From Limnovirga soli (lineage in GTDB: Bacteria > Bacteroidota > Bacteroidia > Chitinophagales > Chitinophagaceae), in NCBI RefSeq assembly GCF_013106755.1, contig NZ_WHPF01000004.1, positions 1 through 64,000 of the forward strand: 64,000 nucleotides of DNA, in the 5' to 3' direction. A model generated the notes under the pieces. That model ran no database searches, was not told the DNA's origin, and worked only from the letters and a program-made list of their open reading frames with translations. The number at the start of each line of letters is the position of its first letter. Positions within the stretch are counted from its first letter, which is position 1. Positions 50,615 through 59,087 of this stretch are shown one piece after another. A program made the translations under genes and the position numbers.

Positions 50615-51805
50615 TTAGTGCAGTTTAGCCAGTGCATCAATAATTCTTACCCAGGCACGTTCAATATTGTTCATGCTGTTGGCAAAAGAAAAACGAACAC
50701 AATTGGGTTCCCCAAAAGCATCGCCCATTACTGATGATACGTGGGCTGTATTTAACAGGTACATACAAAATTCTGAAGCACCGGTAATGGTGGTTTCTCC
50801 ATCTGTTTTACCATAATAGTAGCTAACATCCGGAAAAATATAAAATGCACCTTCGGGAGGGAAACATTTAAAGCCGGGAATATCTTTTACAATTTCCATT
50901 ACTTTGGCCCTTCTGCGGGTAAACTCTTCAGTCATTTCAAAAGAAGGTTTAAGGTCGCCGGTTAAAGCAACTACAGCTGCTTTTTGGGTAATGGAACAAG
51001 TACCGCTGGTAAACTGGCCCTGTAATTTTTCGCAGGCTTTTGCAACAGCAGTACTGGCAGCAATATAACCCAGGCGCCAGCCGGTCATGGCAAAACCTTT
51101 ACTTAAACCATTTACCAGAATAATACGGTCTTTTAGGTCATCAAACTGGGCAATGCTTTCGTGAGTGCCTACAAAATTGATGTACTCATAAATTTCATCG
51201 GAGATAATATAAATATCAGGGTATTTACGAAAAACCTCGGCCAATGCAGTTAATTCTGCTTTACTATACACAGCGCCAGACGGGTTACACGGCGATGAAA
51301 ACATGAAAAGCTTTGTTTTACTGGTAATGGCTGCTTCCAGCTCAGCCGGAGTAACTTTAAAACCAGCTTCGGCAGTAGTTCTAATTTCTACCACTTTGCC
51401 ACGGGCCATTTTTACCAGCTCGCTATAAGTAACCCAGTAAGGGGTAGGTATAATTACTTCTTCGCCATCATCTACCAGGGCAAAAATGGTATTGGCAAGG
51501 CTTTGTTTGGCACCGGTTGAGGTAATAATATTTTCTGGCTTATAATCTAAATTATTGTCTCTTTTTAATTTGGTGCAAACAGCTTCGCGCAAATCTGCAT
51601 AACCCGCAACGGGGGTATAGTGACTAAAGTTGTCGTTAATGGCTTTAATGGCAGCGTCTTTAACGTGTTGTGGCGTGTCAAAATCTGGTTCACCAAGGCT
51701 AAGGTCAATTACATCAATGCCTTTGGCGCGTAGTTCACGGCCCAGTTTTGCCATTTTGAGCGTTTCTGGCTCACTAAATCTTTCAAGCAATGAAGAAAGT
51801 TGCAT
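50615..51805 (-). CDS. Pyridoxal-phosphate aminotransferase (aspartate aminotransferase type)
   Basis: A 396-residue class I aminotransferase. Landmarks: DVIDLSLGEPDFDTPQHVKDAA, YTPVAGYADLREAV, NIITSTGAKQSLANTIFALVD, PYWVTY, FSSPCNPSGAVYS, YIISDEIYEYINF, and the PLP lysine in INGLSKGFAMTGWRLGYIAA (ILVNGLSKGFAMTGWRLG). This is the AspAT subgroup Ib pattern, so aspartate/2-oxoglutarate transamination is the best guess, though related enzymes act on other amino acids. Its terminator lies right after the stop. Confidence 0.93.
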   Translation of the reverse strand: MQLSSLLERFSEPETLKMAKLGRELRAKGIDVIDLSLGEPDFDTPQHVKDAAIKAINDNFSHYTPVAGYADLREAVCTKLKRDNNLDYKPENIITSTGAKQSLANTIFALVDDGEEVIIPTPYWVTYSELVKMARGKVVEIRTTAEAGFKVTPAELEAAITSKTKLFMFSSPCNPSGAVYSKAELTALAEVFRKYPDIYIISDEIYEYINFVGTHESIAQFDDLKDRIILVNGLSKGFAMTGWRLGYIAASTAVAKACEKLQGQFTSGTCSITQKAAVVALTGDLKPSFEMTEEFTRRRAKVMEIVKDIPGFKCFPPEGAFYIFPDVSYYYGKTDGETTITGASEFCMYLLNTAHVSSVMGDAFGEPNCVRFSFANSMNNIERAWVRIIDALAKLH

Positions 51806-51829
51806 AATTGTCTACAATTTTTTGTGGCG

Positions 51830-51837
51830 CAAAAGTA
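51830..51837 (-). promoter_or_regulatory. Predicted -7 element of the aminotransferase gene
   Basis: Minus strand TACTTTTG, an exact TAnnTTTG, 24 nt before the ATG. Confidence 0.45.
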
Positions 51838-51933
51838 AGCAATCTGCTATTGCTTGTTAAGTTAACATTATCAAACTATTCACTTTTTTACTAACATTAG
51901 TAAGCTAATTATAAGAAAACCCATTTTTTTTGA

Positions 51934-51980
51934 GCCCGGCTTTGGGATGCCTATTTGGGCATCCGTTGCGTCGCACACTT
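51934..51980 (+). repeat. Intergenic repeat, class I with altered end
   Basis: Box GCCCGGC (51934-51940), 24-nt spacer holding an inverted repeat (GGATGCC/GGCATCC), core GTTGCGTCGCACACTT (51965-51980), then CAGGG instead of GTAC, as at 39969. Confidence 0.88.
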
Positions 51981-52021
51981 CAGGGCTTGGCCCATTGGGC
52001 AGCTAAACAGCCAACAACAAA

Positions 52022-52052
52022 ACAGCCGGCAATAATAGCCGGCTGCATTTTT
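52022..52052. terminator. Terminator-like hairpin after the DUF4397 gene
   Basis: 8-bp stem CAGCCGGC/GCCGGCTG (52024-52046), 7-nt loop. The T-run is better on the plus strand, so it may act both ways. Confidence 0.6.
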
Positions 52053-52071
52053 TATAGGTAGCCTTAGATAA

Positions 52072-52779
52072 TTATTCAACATTCACCACTTGCCCAATGC
52101 CTAAAGCCTGTGCGCCTGTACCACCATCAAAACCTTTTAAATAAATGGTGTACGATTTGCCACTTAATAAGTTAATACCACCAAAGCTTTTGTAAATGGT
52201 ACCACTGCCGGGGGGCGTTTTTATGTCAAGCGTATAAGTGCCTGCTTTGATGGTTTTATATAAGGCCAGTGTAGCATTGCTGTTTTGATCGTTAAACGAC
52301 CGGGTAGTATAATTAAGTGTATCGTTGGCATTGTAAAAACTGGCATCCAACGCACTTATATTAGGGCAAAATTGCAGGAATCTAACCCTAACAGAATCCG
52401 CACCCACTGATGATAAAACATCTTCTACAATGGCGGTTTTTATTTTGCTAAGCGAGTCGATAGCGAAAATAGAATAATATTTACCTGCAGACAAGGTAAG
52501 GTTTTGATCTATTAAACTGCTATTGCTGCCATTGGCGTTTACCTTTAAATTATAGGTGCCTGGTGTTACAAAGAAATAACCGGTATCTGCTGTGTATGCA
52601 AAGTTTTGCACCAGCCCACCGCCATTCACCAAAATATCAACATTAGGTGCATTTGGCGATGCATGCACCACAAAAAATGCTGCAGATGGAACTGAAGTCT
52701 CGTCGCCATTAAGTTTACAACCGGTAACCAAAAGGGCTAATAAAAAGGGCATTACTACTAAAAACTTACTTTTTTTCAT
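52072..52779 (-). CDS. DUF4397-domain lipoprotein
   Basis: A 235-residue lipoprotein: MKKSKFLVVMPFLLALLVTGC, cysteine 21. Two tandem DUF4397-type halves are seen: FFVVHASPNAPNVDILVNGGGLVQNFAYTADTGYFFVTPGTYNLKVN and VRFLQFCPNISALDASFYNANDTLNYTTRSFNDQ ... YKTIKAGTYTLDIKTP. The pattern (V/R)-x-x-H-x-S-P-x-A-P-x-V-D, followed by GTY(N/T)L, is the family hallmark. The role is unknown; surface-exposed Ig-like adhesin or envelope protein is often assumed. Confidence 0.88.
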   Translation of the reverse strand: MKKSKFLVVMPFLLALLVTGCKLNGDETSVPSAAFFVVHASPNAPNVDILVNGGGLVQNFAYTADTGYFFVTPGTYNLKVNANGSNSSLIDQNLTLSAGKYYSIFAIDSLSKIKTAIVEDVLSSVGADSVRVRFLQFCPNISALDASFYNANDTLNYTTRSFNDQNSNATLALYKTIKAGTYTLDIKTPPGSGTIYKSFGGINLLSGKSYTIYLKGFDGGTGAQALGIGQVVNVE

Positions 52780-53107
52780 GATTTACATTTTCGGGTGGCG
52801 AAACTAATACATTCTGCCAAACATATGCTAGAGCTTAATTGCTGATAAAACGTTGCATATGTTAGGAACAGATGTTAAACGCACATATTGCCCCAAAATG
52901 ATGCCAGAAATGCATAAAAAAAGTTAAAGCCCTTTAATCTGAATTTCTAAAACAAGTTGTTGCTATTTGGTGGGCATTGTAAATAAAGCCTACAGCCTTA
53001 GCAGTTAGAATGCGCAAAAAAATCGCATTTTAATAGTTCCGCTTTGTGATTGGAAGAGGCAAACATATGTAAACCCATTAGCATAGATTTGTAATACAAT
53101 CATTGTT
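52780..53107. other. Gene-free gap
   Basis: 328 bp between two divergently transcribed genes. It holds a TAGATTTG element (53084-53091) for sdaA and otherwise nothing I recognise; no repeat copy. Confidence 0.45.
53084..53091 (+). promoter_or_regulatory. Predicted -7 element of sdaA
   Basis: TAGATTTG, an exact TAnnTTTG, 16 nt before the ATG; the -33 partner is unclear. Confidence 0.4.
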
Positions 53108-54535
53108 ATGCCGCACGAATCTATTTCTGTATTTGATATGTTTAAAATTGGCGTGGGCCCATCCAGTTCGCATACCCTGGGGCCATGGCGGGCTGCTTTA
53201 CGTTTTTTACAAACTATTCAGCATTGCCAGCCCTTAACAGAAGTGCAAAGGGTACAGGTATTGCTATATGGCTCATTGGCAAAAACGGGCAAAGGGCATG
53301 GAACAGATATTGCGGTTATACTGGGGCTTTGCGGGGATGATCCGGTAACTATTGATGTAAATAGTATTACGCCCAAATTAAATACCATTAACACAGACCA
53401 AACTATATTATTAAACAATCAGCATGCATTTTCTTTTAATCCATTGCAAGATGTGCAATTTTTGTTTAATGAGTCGTTGCCATTTCATCCTAATGGACTT
53501 TGTTTTCTGGCAGATTTTAATAACGGCGAGAGTATAAGCGAAACCTTTTATTCCATAGGTGGTGGATTTGTGGTGAAAGAGGGTGAGTTAGCCGGAGGCA
53601 AACAACCAGTTGATTTGCCTTTCCCCATAAACACTGCTGACGATTTGTTGCATTGGTGTATGAAAACAGGGTTGCCTATTCATGAAGTAGTGATGGAGAA
53701 TGAACTAAGCTGGCATAGCGAAGCTTTTACCCGGCAGGGAGTGCTGGCTATTTGGCAAACTATGAGGGATTGTATATACAGGGGCTGCCATGTAAAAGGC
53801 GAATTACCTGGTGGTTTGCATGTTCGCCGCAGGGCTTTTGATTTGAATAAAAAGCTAACCAATGGTAAGGCCTATAATAATGTAAATGAATGGATTGAGT
53901 TGATAAGAAATGGCGGGCAACAATTTAATTATATTCTGGATTGGGTGAGTTGTTTTGCCCTGGCAGTGAATGAAGAAAATGCTGCTTTTGGTCGTGTGGT
54001 TACGGCACCTACCAATGGGGCTGCTGGAGTAATACCAGCCGTATTATTATATTTTATAGCTTTTTGTAATGGCAATAATGAAGATGCCATAATAAGGTTT
54101 CTGTTAACTGCCTCAGAAGTAGGAAGCATATTTAAAAAGGGCGCTACTATTTCTGCAGCCATGGGTGGTTGCCAGGCAGAAATTGGCGTTTCCAGCGCAA
54201 TGGCTGCCGCAGCACTTACAGAAAGTATGGGCGGCACCCAAAGACAGGCTTTAATGGCCGCAGAAATTGCTATGGAGCATCACCTGGGTTTAACCTGCGA
54301 CCCAATTGGCGGACTGGTGCAGGTGCCTTGTATAGAACGTAATACCATGGGGGCTATAAAAGCTATTACAGCATCTCAACTGGCGCTGCAAAGTGCACCT
54401 GATTATGCTAAAGTAAGTCTTGATAAGGTAATTAAAACCATGTGGGATACCGCTTTGGATATGAATAGTAAATACAAGGAAACCAGTGATGGGGGGCTTG
54501 CTATGAATATACCAATAAGTTTAAGTGAGTGCTAA
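53108..54535 (+). CDS. sdaA: L-serine ammonia-lyase (iron-sulfur type)
   Basis: A 475-residue single-chain L-serine dehydratase converting serine to pyruvate and ammonia with a 4Fe-4S cluster. The N-terminal beta domain starts [30 protein letters not shown] (family signature), and KTGKGHGTD follows. The alpha domain has [48 protein letters not shown] and the cluster-binding region [22 protein letters not shown]. Length equals that of SdaA enzymes (450-475). Single gene. Confidence 0.96.
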   Translation: MPHESISVFDMFKIGVGPSSSHTLGPWRAALRFLQTIQHCQPLTEVQRVQVLLYGSLAKTGKGHGTDIAVILGLCGDDPVTIDVNSITPKLNTINTDQTILLNNQHAFSFNPLQDVQFLFNESLPFHPNGLCFLADFNNGESISETFYSIGGGFVVKEGELAGGKQPVDLPFPINTADDLLHWCMKTGLPIHEVVMENELSWHSEAFTRQGVLAIWQTMRDCIYRGCHVKGELPGGLHVRRRAFDLNKKLTNGKAYNNVNEWIELIRNGGQQFNYILDWVSCFALAVNEENAAFGRVVTAPTNGAAGVIPAVLLYFIAFCNGNNEDAIIRFLLTASEVGSIFKKGATISAAMGGCQAEIGVSSAMAAAALTESMGGTQRQALMAAEIAMEHHLGLTCDPIGGLVQVPCIERNTMGAIKAITASQLALQSAPDYAKVSLDKVIKTMWDTALDMNSKYKETSDGGLAMNIPISLSEC

Positions 54536-54585
54536 TATATGGTTGAATAATCTGGGCTATTTAATAAGCAGCCAACTGTTTTGCA

Positions 54586-54635
54586 GTACAAGTGTGCGAC
54601 GCAAGAGGTGCTGCCATAGAAATATTCAGTCGGGC
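54586..54635 (-). repeat. Intergenic repeat, class I (single)
   Basis: Minus-strand core CTTGCGTCGCACACTTGTAC (54586-54605), then a degenerate box (TCGGGC, 54630-54635) 24 nt away. Between convergent genes. Confidence 0.9.
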
Positions 54636-54652
54636 TACAAACCTTAAATAGA

Positions 54653-55588
54653 TTAGGCATATATTCTGAAAAAAATCATCGAGCAAATGCCTGCCAGCAT
54701 TACCAGTTTTATGGCAGTGCTAATAGTGTGATAATCTGCACTGGTGCTGGCTTTTAGCAGTTTATTAAAAATCCAGATTAGGGGTATAAATATAAGTAGC
54801 ATGGTATAGCTAACACTGTACCACCAGGTTAATCTTAATGCATACACCTGCACCACGAGTAGTACACCGGCCAATACAACAATCCATACCGCTACAAATA
54901 TTTTGGTAGCATTTATACCCCATACTATAGGCATGGTTTTGCAGCCATATTTCCTATCGCCTTCTATGTCTTCCATATCTTTTATTACTTCCCTTATTAA
55001 CGAAATAATAAAAGCAAAACCGGCAAATAAAAAGGTTTCTCTTAGTATTTTATCTGCTCGTAAACCAATATCTGTTTTTATCAGGTGGTTATACTCGCAC
55101 CAGGCCACAACCAATATAGTCCAGGCCGTTAAAATGGATATGGTAATATTACCAATTAGCAGTTTCTTTTTAAGGGAAGCAGAATAAATAAACAATAATA
55201 AAACGCAGGCGGTGTTGGAAAAGCCCAGTAACCAAATGCGGCTGGTATAATCAACATAAAAACCCATGGCTATTCCTGAAACACTTAAAATAATATGCCA
55301 AATAATGGTCCAGCGGCGGCGGATGATTTTTGCCACCACCATTTTGTCGGGTTTATTTACCTGGTCTATGTTTAAATCGAAATAATCGTTTATTATATAG
55401 CCGGCAGCTGCAATAAGCACACTGGAAATAACAATAAGTAAAAAGTTTATGCCCCGTACATTGGGCATTACTGTACTACTTTGATACACCGGATATAGTA
55501 TACAATACACAAACAATATTTGTGTAAGTGCTATAAACACCAGGTTTGGCCAACGCACCAGTCTAAAAAATGCAGTAATAAGTTTCAA
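54653..55588 (-). CDS. UbiA-family prenyltransferase, geranylgeranylglycerol-phosphate type
   Basis: A 311-residue integral membrane prenyltransferase with about eight to nine membrane segments. The first aspartate-rich motif is NDYFDLNIDQVNKPDK (N-D-x-x-D-x-x-x-D) and the second is DMEDIEGDRKYGCKTMPIVWG (D-x-x-D-x-x-G-D). The pattern and length match Bacteroidota proteins annotated as geranylgeranylglycerol-phosphate geranylgeranyltransferase, so an isoprenoid-lipid or quinone-like product is expected. The exact prenyl acceptor cannot be read. In the same direction as the KdsC-like gene, 57 bp downstream of it. Confidence 0.85.
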   Translation of the reverse strand: MKLITAFFRLVRWPNLVFIALTQILFVYCILYPVYQSSTVMPNVRGINFLLIVISSVLIAAAGYIINDYFDLNIDQVNKPDKMVVAKIIRRRWTIIWHIILSVSGIAMGFYVDYTSRIWLLGFSNTACVLLLFIYSASLKKKLLIGNITISILTAWTILVVAWCEYNHLIKTDIGLRADKILRETFLFAGFAFIISLIREVIKDMEDIEGDRKYGCKTMPIVWGINATKIFVAVWIVVLAGVLLVVQVYALRLTWWYSVSYTMLLIFIPLIWIFNKLLKASTSADYHTISTAIKLVMLAGICSMIFFRIYA

Positions 55589-55645
55589 AAAAATTACAAT
55601 TGTATAAGCAAAGTAAAAGGTAAACTTTGGGTTTGAAACAGAAAT

Positions 55646-56167
55646 TTATTGGGCTTTGATGGTGGCATCCGTATTCCAGTCGCCCCTAAGTTTTAAAACT
55701 TTTTCAATTATATCCCGGCCACAACCTTCGCCACCTTTTATTGGGGAAATATATTTGGATATCAGTTTTATTTCTATGGCTGCATCTGCCGGGCAGCAGG
55801 GAAGACCAACAATGCCCATGACTTCAATGTCGGGTATGTCGTCTCCCATAAAGAGTATTTCTGTTTTTTGCAGGTTATGCTCCTGCATTAATTGAAGTAA
55901 CAGCTGCTTTTTATTTTCTACCTGCATAAACACGCTGGAAATGCCCAGTTTGTTTAACCGTTCCTGTACTTCGGGGCTGTTGCCGCCAGAAATTACAATT
56001 ACATGATAGCCTTTTTTTACCGCCAGTTGAAGCGCATAACCATCTTTGATATTCATGCGGCGGCACATGCCACCACCGGGCAATAACAATAAAGTACCAT
56101 CGGTAAGTACACCGTCTACATCAAAAACAAAGGTATTTACCGTTTTAAAATGTTCGAGTACATTCAT
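55646..56167 (-). CDS. KdsC-like HAD-IIIA phosphatase
   Basis: A 173-residue phosphatase resembling 3-deoxy-D-manno-octulosonate 8-phosphate phosphatase (KdsC), which makes free KDO for lipopolysaccharide. No cap domain; motif I is NTFVFDVDGVLTDGTLLL, then MNIKDGYALQLAVKKGYHVIVISGGNSPEVQERLNKLGI (motif II), and ILFMGDDIPDIEVMGIVGLPCCPADAA (motif IV). This cap-less tetramer type is standard for KdsC. It lies between the UbiA gene and iscX in the same direction. Confidence 0.9.
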   Translation of the reverse strand: MNVLEHFKTVNTFVFDVDGVLTDGTLLLLPGGGMCRRMNIKDGYALQLAVKKGYHVIVISGGNSPEVQERLNKLGISSVFMQVENKKQLLLQLMQEHNLQKTEILFMGDDIPDIEVMGIVGLPCCPADAAIEIKLISKYISPIKGGEGCGRDIIEKVLKLRGDWNTDATIKAQ

Positions 56168-56213
56168 TGATTGCTGCTTAAATGTTCAAAATGTGGATGT
56201 GGGGAAGAAAATA

Positions 56214-56453
56214 CTATTTCTGGTTATCCCTCCACTCATAAACCCAGCTACTTTGTATCATTTCCAGATGACCTTCAGTGCTTTGCTCACGGGTGCCTTC
56301 AAAATTGGGTATTTCTAAAATCCATTCTAAAAGATCGGTGAAGCGGATGCGGTAGATTTTACCTTCATTGAATTCGGCTCCAAAGCGTTCATAGAGCTTC
56401 ATGGCTATGTCTTCGTGGTCGTTCCAGGTAATGGGTGGTTCAAATGTTGCCAT
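56214..56453 (-). CDS. iscX: Fe-S cluster assembly protein IscX
   Basis: A 79-residue acidic protein of the IscX family, an iron-binding regulator of IscS. WNDHEDIAMKLYERFGAEFNEGKIYRIRFTDLLEWILEIPNFEG is the family core (W-x-D-x-x-D-I-A-x-x-L near the start, R-F-T-D-L-x-x-W in the middle), ending in WVYEWRDNQ. It lies 60 bp after the ferredoxin gene in the same direction, consistent with a mini isc operon apart from hscB. Confidence 0.92.
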   Translation of the reverse strand: MATFEPPITWNDHEDIAMKLYERFGAEFNEGKIYRIRFTDLLEWILEIPNFEGTREQSTEGHLEMIQSSWVYEWRDNQK

Positions 56454-56513
56454 TGAGATTGGTTTACTAAGATTTTGCGGTTATTGAAATATAATTCTTG
56501 AAAATTCGGAAAA

Positions 56514-56849
56514 TTATTCCCCTAAAAACTGCGATTGATCAGGTACCGTAATGGCAATTTCACCATCTCCATCCTGTAATACACACTGGCAGCCTAAGCG
56601 GGAGTTGATACGCGGATTTACCGCCCTGTCTATAAAATCCTCTTCCCTGTCAGAGAGTTCCTCCAAAAAATCCATGCCATCCTGAATATAAACATGGCAG
56701 GTACTGCATGCGCATACTGCTCCGCAATTATGGTGTAATTCAATATCGTTTTTTAATAAAACTTCTAAGATTGAATTGTCTGGCTCAATGTTCGTTAATG
56801 TAACCGGCGCTAATCCCTTCTGTTCAAAATTTACCTTTATGGTATACAT
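56514..56849 (-). CDS. 2Fe-2S ferredoxin (Isc type)
   Basis: A 111-residue adrenodoxin-type ferredoxin supplying electrons for Fe-S assembly. The cluster ligands are C-x5-C-x2-C in HHNCGAVCACSTCHVYI (first cysteine after HN), with the fourth cysteine in RLGCQCVLQDGDGEIAITVPDQS. VYIQDGMDFLEELSDREEDFIDRAV is the typical middle segment. First gene of the unit with iscX. Confidence 0.92.
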   Translation of the reverse strand: MYTIKVNFEQKGLAPVTLTNIEPDNSILEVLLKNDIELHHNCGAVCACSTCHVYIQDGMDFLEELSDREEDFIDRAVNPRINSRLGCQCVLQDGDGEIAITVPDQSQFLGE

Positions 56850-56949
56850 AGCTGTTTACTTTGAGGCGCAAAACTAGGGTAATTGAATAGTTTATCGGTT
56901 ACCATATTAGTAACTGTTGCTAAATTTCTGAAAATAATATTAGCTAACG

Positions 56950-57045
56950 TTTGTTTGTATGGAAAAATAATATTTATTTTGATTTGCGATTGGTTGCTTG
57001 CTCATAACAAGTCCCCATCAGGTTAACTGGTGGGGATTTTTGTTT
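56950..57045 (+). ncRNA. Possible short RNA gene ending in a strong terminator
   Basis: Between two minus-strand genes, the plus strand has TTTG (56950-56957, twice) and TATTTTG (56975-56981), a near match to the Bacteroidota promoter. About 30 nt later comes a small hairpin (CTTG/CAAG, 56997-57010), then a terminator with a 9-bp stem CCCCATCAG/CTGGTGGGG (57013-57035) and a T-run. No protein frame exists between. A transcript of about 55-60 nt is inferred. Confidence 0.35.
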
Positions 57046-57058
57046 CCAGTTAACACTT

Positions 57059-57838
57059 TTATTTGGCATAATAGGTTTGAATACTCTTTGTTAATTGCGC
57101 ATACAGGCCGGCTAAAGCAGGGTAGGTTGCTAATACTGCCAGGTGTTTTTCAATAGTACTATTGTCATTTCTAATAGCGGGGCCTGTTTGCATTTGTGCC
57201 GGCTGGCTATAGCTAAGCCGGTTTGCCACTTCCTGAATAAGGGGTAACAATAACCCAAAATTGATTTTTTCAGCCGCACAGTAATCTGCCGTAAGTGTAT
57301 ATAAGTGATTGGTAAAATTGGATACTATAACTGCGGCTATATGTAATTGCAGTCGTTCCTGATTGCCGGCTACAGATACATTGGCAGATAAGCTTTTAGC
57401 AAAATTGCGGATGGTTCCCACAACAGTCTCATCGTTACCTGCTATTAATAGAGGTATTTCTGGTATAAAATTATTTTCCTTTCTCAGGCTTTGTAAAGGA
57501 TACAATACCCCATAGCCACTACCTGATGCAGATAAAACCTGCATAGGAACCGCCCCCGACGTATGTACAACTATTCCCTTATTAATGTTCAATTTTTCAG
57601 CAATCGTAGCTATGGCACTATCGGCAACTGCCATTATATACATATCTGCATCAGTGCTTATTTGGGTAATATCATTTTTGGCAATGGCATTAACTTCCCC
57701 AGCCAGGGTACTGGCATGTGTTATATCCCTGCTTATGATTTCGGTTATAGTATGCCCTGCATGTTTTATTAATTTAGCCAATACGGTGGCAACATTACCC
57801 GATCCAATGATTACTACATTCATATCTTTGGTATTCAC
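57059..57838 (-). CDS. Rossmann-fold DUF2520 protein
   Basis: A 259-residue NAD(P)-binding protein related to ketopantoate- or pyrroline-carboxylate-reductase-like folds. The N-terminal Rossmann motif is NVVIIGSGNVATVLAKLIKHAGH (G-x-G-N-x-A), followed by VHTSGAVPMQVL and YPLQSLRK, then the DUF2520 helical domain from about 130 (RLQLHIAAVIVSNFTNHLYTLTADYCA, LLPLIQEVANRL). The reaction is unknown. Two ATGs (57838 or 57823) fit the start. It is divergent from the hydrolase gene, with 11 bp between starts. Confidence 0.88.
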   Translation of the reverse strand: MNTKDMNVVIIGSGNVATVLAKLIKHAGHTITEIISRDITHASTLAGEVNAIAKNDITQISTDADMYIMAVADSAIATIAEKLNINKGIVVHTSGAVPMQVLSASGSGYGVLYPLQSLRKENNFIPEIPLLIAGNDETVVGTIRNFAKSLSANVSVAGNQERLQLHIAAVIVSNFTNHLYTLTADYCAAEKINFGLLLPLIQEVANRLSYSQPAQMQTGPAIRNDNSTIEKHLAVLATYPALAGLYAQLTKSIQTYYAK

Positions 57839-57849
57839 CAGTTAATTAT

Positions 57850-58713
57850 ATGGAACTTACACTATCCGCAAGAATTATTCTTAAATATTATAAAACGAAG
57901 TTACAGCTTCTGGAAAAACTGTCTCCCGAAAAGGCTGCCGCAGCTGCATTGCAATTGTTTTTTACACCCTTTGCCAATCAGCGTAAGCTGGAAAGACCCG
58001 CCATTTTTCATAAAGCAGAAAAACTATCTTTTGTTTTTGAAGGCAATACTATTAAAGGTTTTAGATGGCAATCACCAACACCAAATGCACCAGTTATATT
58101 GGTATGCCATGGTATGAATAGCTGCAGCTACCGGTTTGAGAAATATATACAGCTACTAGCGCAATATCATTTTACCATTTTGGCGTTTGATGCACCAGCA
58201 CACGGACAAAGCGAAGGCAATATTTTAAATGCCGTTGTGTATGCAGATATGATATTACAAATTGAAAACACCTATGGCCCTATCCATGGCATTATTGCTC
58301 ATTCTGTTGCCGGTTTAGCCACTTCCTTTGCGGCAGAGCAATGGAACCAAACAAATAAGAAAATTGTATTAATTGCACCTGCCACAGAAACTGTTACCGC
58401 AATCGATAATTTTTTTATCATGCTTCATCTAAAACCTTCATTCAGGGTGCTATTTGACGAAACGGTAAAAAAGCAAAGAGGCCATTTACCAACCTGGTAT
58501 TCAGCAGCAAGGGCTATTCAGCAAACCAATGCAAAAACCTTGTGGATACATGATGAGCACGATAAAATTTGCCCTTATAAAGATGCATTGGCCGTTAAAA
58601 ATATGCAATTACCACATGTTAATTTTATTACCACCCGCAAACTTGGCCACAATAAAATATACAGAGATGCCACTGTACAACATACCATCATGGAGTTTTT
58701 ATTGGCGCCATAA
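57850..58713 (+). CDS. Alpha/beta hydrolase
   Basis: A 287-residue alpha/beta hydrolase. The oxyanion/nucleophile landmarks: VILVCHGMNSCSYRFEKYIQLLAQYHFTILAFDAPAHGQSEG (strand, HG turn and D-x-P-x-H-G-x-S), then GIIAHSVAGLATSFAA (nucleophile elbow as H-S-x-A-G), and a late TLWIHDEHDKICPYKDAL with the acid D and catalytic His near KLGHNKIYRD. No signal peptide; likely a cytosolic esterase or lipase-like enzyme. Starts 11 bp from the divergent DUF2520 gene. Confidence 0.85.
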   Translation: MELTLSARIILKYYKTKLQLLEKLSPEKAAAAALQLFFTPFANQRKLERPAIFHKAEKLSFVFEGNTIKGFRWQSPTPNAPVILVCHGMNSCSYRFEKYIQLLAQYHFTILAFDAPAHGQSEGNILNAVVYADMILQIENTYGPIHGIIAHSVAGLATSFAAEQWNQTNKKIVLIAPATETVTAIDNFFIMLHLKPSFRVLFDETVKKQRGHLPTWYSAARAIQQTNAKTLWIHDEHDKICPYKDALAVKNMQLPHVNFITTRKLGHNKIYRDATVQHTIMEFLLAP

Positions 58714-58733
58714 ATGTGCATGCAATTACTGTA

Positions 58734-59065
58734 CCCAGCCAAAAATCTATATGCAGCATCCGTTGCGTCGCACTCTTGTGCCGCAGTAATACTATGCAGC
58801 TATACCATTAAACAACCCGCTGGCAGCCTGTAAACATGGGGCCAATTGTATAGCTTTATTAAAAATCTCCTCTAAAATTAATTATGGGCTAAACCGAGTT
58901 TTTTTTGATTTTTAAATGATTGGATTAATATTGCATGGTTAGAGCGGGGATGCACATGCTGTTTTTTATGCTCAATTTCACATCATTTGTATGCCTGCCC
59001 ATCATAGTTCCGAAAGCTGAAGAGTGCGACGCAAGCGGCGTTGCACAGTAATACTAAAGCCCGGC
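58734..59065. repeat. Wide pair of intergenic repeats, class I
   Basis: Forward copy: degenerate box CCCAGCC (58734-58740), core GTTGCGTCGCACTCTTGTGC (58762-58781). Reverse copy: truncated core CTTGCGTCGCACTCT on the minus strand (59021-59035), 23-nt spacer, box GCCCGGC (59059-59065). The arms are 239 bp apart, and the sequence between has no gene. It fills most of the 374-bp gap before topA. Confidence 0.85.
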
Positions 59066-59087
59066 TAAAACATTATAAAAACACAGA

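Noticed and set aside
56950-57045. tmRNA or 6S RNA at the orphan terminator
   Set aside because: Too short, and no tRNA-like acceptor stem or 6S-like open bubble is visible.
58529-58789. A frame ending HPLRRTLVPQ inside and after the hydrolase gene
   Set aside because: It overlaps the alpha/beta hydrolase in another frame and its end is the repeat core; typical of spurious calls caused by this repeat.
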